Part shown: positions 4,912 through 6,939 of the stretch, one piece after another
Position numbering within the stretch: the stretch's first letter is position 1
How the letters are laid out: the number at the start of each line of letters is the position of its first letter
Source of the DNA: Planctomycetota bacterium
GTDB lineage: Bacteria; Planctomycetota; Phycisphaerae; SM23-33; FEN-1343
Direction of reading: 5' to 3'
Length of the DNA: 6,939 nucleotides
NCBI GenBank assembly: GCA_013203365.1
Contig: JABMQG010000352.1
Location: 1-6,939 of the forward strand
Made by a program: the position numbers and the translations under genes
Notes under the pieces: generated by a model
Told to the model about the DNA's origin: nothing
The model's input: the letters and a program-made list of their open reading frames with translations, nothing else
The model's database searches: none

Positions 4912-6378
4912 ATGGGCAAGAAATCCGCGGCGTTTGTAGCGGTGGACCTGGGAGCCAGCGGCGGCAAGTTGAGCTTGGGAATCTTCGAGGGCCGGCAGTT
5001 CCGCATCGAGGAGGTCCACCGGTTCGACAACGGCGGTGTTACCGTCTGGGCGCATGGAGCGGAAGGTGGGGCTGTCGAGAAGAACTACTGGGACGACCTG
5101 GCGCTGTTCTCGCACATCGTCGAGGGACTCCGGCGGGCCGGCGCCGCGACGACCGCACCGATTCTGAGCATCGGCGTGGATACGTGGGGTAGCGATGCGG
5201 CCCTGCTGAACGCACACGGCGAGTCCATGGGACCGATACACTGCTACCGAGACCATCGTCTCGACACCATTCGAGAGGAACATCTGTTCCCCAAAATATC
5301 GCCACGGGAACTGTTCGATATAACCGGCATACCGTCCCAGCCGTGGTATATGCTCAACCAGCTTTGCTGGCTAAGCCGGTATCGCCCGGAGATGCTCGAT
5401 TTGGCCGCAACGGTGGTTCCCATCGGCAGCTTGATGCAATACTACCTTTGCGGGTCCAAGGCGGCAGAGCAGAGTTGGACGGTCGTGCAGCAAATGACGC
5501 GAGCAGGCGAAGGCCAGTATGACGATCGCTTGCTGTCGGCGGGCGGTATTCCTCGGCGCATCCTGCCGGAGGTCGTAGTGCCGGGCACCGTTGTAGGGAC
5601 AATTCGAAGAGAGCTTGCCGAATTAACCGGGCTGGGCTCGTGCAAGGTTGTCGCCGTAAAAATGCACGATACAGCCAGCGCATTTACGGCTGCACCGGTG
5701 GACGACGTGAAGAACAGCCTGATAGTTTCCTCAGGCACCTGGAGCCTGGTGGGCAAGCTGACCGACGAGCCGTTGATTAACGATGCGGCTTTCGAGGGCC
5801 GCTTGTCCAACGAGGGCGTTCGCGGTGACGTTCGGCTGTTGCGAAATGTAATGGGCACATGGCCGGTGCAGCAGCTTCGGGCCGAGTGGGCTCGTGCGGA
5901 CGGGGAGGAAATGAGCTGGGCTGAGATCGTACGCATGGCCGAATCGGCCAAGCCGCGTTTGGTTCGGATAGACGTTGACGACGAGGCGATCTACAACCCG
6001 CCGGACATGGGCGCTGCCCTGTGCGAGCAACTGAGGCGAACCGGCCAGGCCGTGCCAACCGATCGGGGCGAGCTGCTCCGCGCGGTCTACGAGGGCCTCG
6101 CCGACAAGATCGCCGAGGTGGGCGAAATTCTGGAACGCGTAACAGGCCGGCGGCACAAGGCGATCCACGTCGTTGGCGGAGGGGCGCGCAATGCGATGTT
6201 GAACCAGTTCATCGCCGACGCCGCCGACATGGCCGTCCACGCAGGGCCGTTCGAGGCTACCAGCATAGGCAGCATACTGGTGCAGGCAGTGGCTTGCGGC
6301 CTGTTCGACAGCATCGACCAGGCCAGGCAAGTTGTCTTGGCCAGTATCGGTATCGAGTTGTACGAGCCGGCGTGCTAA
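4912..6378 (+). CDS. rhaB: Rhamnulokinase (FGGY family sugar kinase)
   Basis: A 488-residue cytoplasmic kinase, close in length to characterised rhamnulokinases. The expected reaction is ATP-dependent phosphorylation of L-rhamnulose to L-rhamnulose-1-phosphate, the second step after rhamnose isomerase and before the aldolase. The first FGGY domain begins with A-V-D-L-G-A-S-G-G-K at 10-19 (phosphate/ATP loop), followed by S-I-G-V-D-T-W-G at 86-93 and the sugar-side Y-R-D-H-R at 112-116. The second domain has M-H-D-T-A-S-A at 251-257 with probable catalytic base Asp253. It continues with S-S-G-T-W-S-L at 273-279, N-E-G at 300-302, R-N-V-M-G-T-W at 311-317, adenosine motif V-G-G-G-A-R-N at 421-427, and A-G-P-F-E-A-T at 444-450. 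The H-D-T-A-S block, the L-R-N-V-M-G-x-W block and R-T-G-Q at 376-379 point to rhamnulokinase rather than xylulo-, glycero- or gluconokinase. No isomerase, aldolase or rhamnose transporter is in the window. The substrate is inferred from family pattern; a related 6-deoxy-ketose is possible. Confidence 0.93.
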   Translation: MGKKSAAFVAVDLGASGGKLSLGIFEGRQFRIEEVHRFDNGGVTVWAHGAEGGAVEKNYWDDLALFSHIVEGLRRAGAATTAPILSIGVDTWGSDAALLNAHGESMGPIHCYRDHRLDTIREEHLFPKISPRELFDITGIPSQPWYMLNQLCWLSRYRPEMLDLAATVVPIGSLMQYYLCGSKAAEQSWTVVQQMTRAGEGQYDDRLLSAGGIPRRILPEVVVPGTVVGTIRRELAELTGLGSCKVVAVKMHDTASAFTAAPVDDVKNSLIVSSGTWSLVGKLTDEPLINDAAFEGRLSNEGVRGDVRLLRNVMGTWPVQQLRAEWARADGEEMSWAEIVRMAESAKPRLVRIDVDDEAIYNPPDMGAALCEQLRRTGQAVPTDRGELLRAVYEGLADKIAEVGEILERVTGRRHKAIHVVGGGARNAMLNQFIADAADMAVHAGPFEATSIGSILVQAVACGLFDSIDQARQVVLASIGIELYEPAC

Positions 6379-6384
6379 ACGGTC

Positions 6385-6939
6385 TTACGTAAGTTCTTTG
6401 CGTTTTGACCGCAGGTAGTTCAAGACCGTCTTGACCGGCAGGACCAGCAGGTATACGCCGGCTGACAGGGCGATTATGGTGGCTCCGGAAGGCAGGTTGG
6501 GGCTGTAGCTGATCGCCAGCCCGGCAGTTGTCAGGGCCATACTCAACACCACGGCCAAGAGCATCATTTGCCACACCCGTCTGGCGAACTGTCCCGCCAC
6601 CGCCACGGGCAGCGTCAGCAGGGCGATGACCATCACGATGCCCACCGTCGTCACCAACAGCACGACGGTAATGGCCGTCATAGCCAGCAGCAGCATGTAG
6701 TAGAACTCCACGCAAATGCCCCGGGTACGGGCGAACTCTTCATCAAAGCAGACGGCCAGGAGCTGCTTGTAAAATATCAGTGACAGCGTCACCACCACCG
6801 CGTCCAGCGAAGCGATCAGCCACAGGTCCTGTTTGCGGACCATCAGGATGTCGCCGAAGAGGTAGTTCGTCAGATCCTGCTGGTACCCTGGAGTCTTGGC
6901 CAGGAACAGCACGCCCACGGCCATGCCCACCGCCCACAC
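6385..6939 (-). CDS. ABC-3 family metal (Zn/Mn/Fe) transporter permease, C-terminal part
   Basis: The minus-strand frame is open from the window edge to a TAA at 6385-6387 and gives 184 residues; the start lies beyond 6939. Family members are usually about 270-300 residues, so roughly the last two thirds is present. Hydrophobic segments lie at about 1-14, 39-57, 80-115 (probably two passes), 125-145 and 152-170. Family signatures include T-P-G-Y-x-x-D-L-x-x-Y-L-F-G at 16-29, F-D-E-E-F-A-R-x-R-G at 65-74, V-G-I-V-M-V-I-A-L-L-T-L-P at 99-111 and N-L-P-S-G-A-T-I at 148-155. This fits the ZnuB/MntB/TroC membrane subunit, which works in the inner membrane with an ATPase and a metal-binding lipoprotein; neither partner is in view. 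The metal cannot be told from this part. The gene converges on rhaB with six bases between the stops. Confidence 0.93.
   Translation of the reverse strand: MWAVGMAVGVLFLAKTPGYQQDLTNYLFGDILMVRKQDLWLIASLDAVVVTLSLIFYKQLLAVCFDEEFARTRGICVEFYYMLLLAMTAITVVLLVTTVGIVMVIALLTLPVAVAGQFARRVWQMMLLAVVLSMALTTAGLAISYSPNLPSGATIIALSAGVYLLVLPVKTVLNYLRSKRKELT

Noticed and set aside
5731..6330. 199-codon open frame on the minus strand inside rhaB
   Set aside because: It is fully antisense to conserved rhamnulokinase motifs, with no family similarity or ribosome site of its own.
6384..6393. CTTACGTAAG palindrome at the rhaB / permease convergence
   Set aside because: Only ten bases, overlapping the permease stop codon. 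Too short and without a T-tract to call a terminator or operator.
1..6939. CRISPR array, insertion sequence or defence gene cluster
   Set aside because: No regularly spaced repeats, no transposase and no defence-type proteins are visible. Any cargo of the integrative element lies outside the window.

Overview
The window is a junction between the edge of an integrated mobile element and ordinary chromosomal metabolism. The organism looks like a member of the Planctomycetota. The main argument is the integrase: its C-terminal region (a modified LRR/CETD block, a W-I-G-H segment, an A-R-H-Y-L-Q tyrosine block and an Ala/Gln/Thr-rich tail) resembles the integrase family common in planctomycete genomes. 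This rests on remembered family patterns, not on a search. The chromosomal part is visibly richer in G+C than the first ~350 bases.

Left part (1-1485), mobile element edge. The window opens inside the end of a small excisionase-like helix-turn-helix gene (1-117). After a spacer with an imperfect inverted repeat (204-258) comes a complete tyrosine recombinase (340-1455). Its 3' end carries short direct repeats, and its stop codon is the first base of a strong bidirectional terminator hairpin (1455-1478). Seven bases later is the 3' end of a tRNA gene on the minus strand (1486-1559, anticodon GAC, Val). An integrase abutting a tRNA 3' end is the classic layout of a tRNA-targeted integrative element. 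The element would lie to the left and its other end outside the window. The tRNA has C instead of the nearly universal U at position 33.

Middle part (1560-4598). About 480 bases without a convincing gene follow, holding a hairpin and two promoter-like sites that share the same 8-mer and a 9-mer. They lead into a complete short-form alpha-glucan phosphorylase (glgP, 2040-4598), which releases glucose-1-phosphate from glycogen or maltodextrins.

Right part (4599-6939). A 313-base spacer with inverted repeats and a possible promoter precedes a complete rhamnulokinase (rhaB, 4912-6378) with a good ribosome binding site. It is convergent, six bases apart, with the C-terminal part of an ABC-3 family metal (Zn/Mn type) permease on the minus strand, which runs off the window. 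The three metabolic/transport genes do not form an obvious operon. I see no CRISPR array, no defence system and no clearly new multi-gene system. The most interesting points are the unusual tRNA with its adjacent element boundary, and the repeated elements near the integrase end and upstream of glgP.
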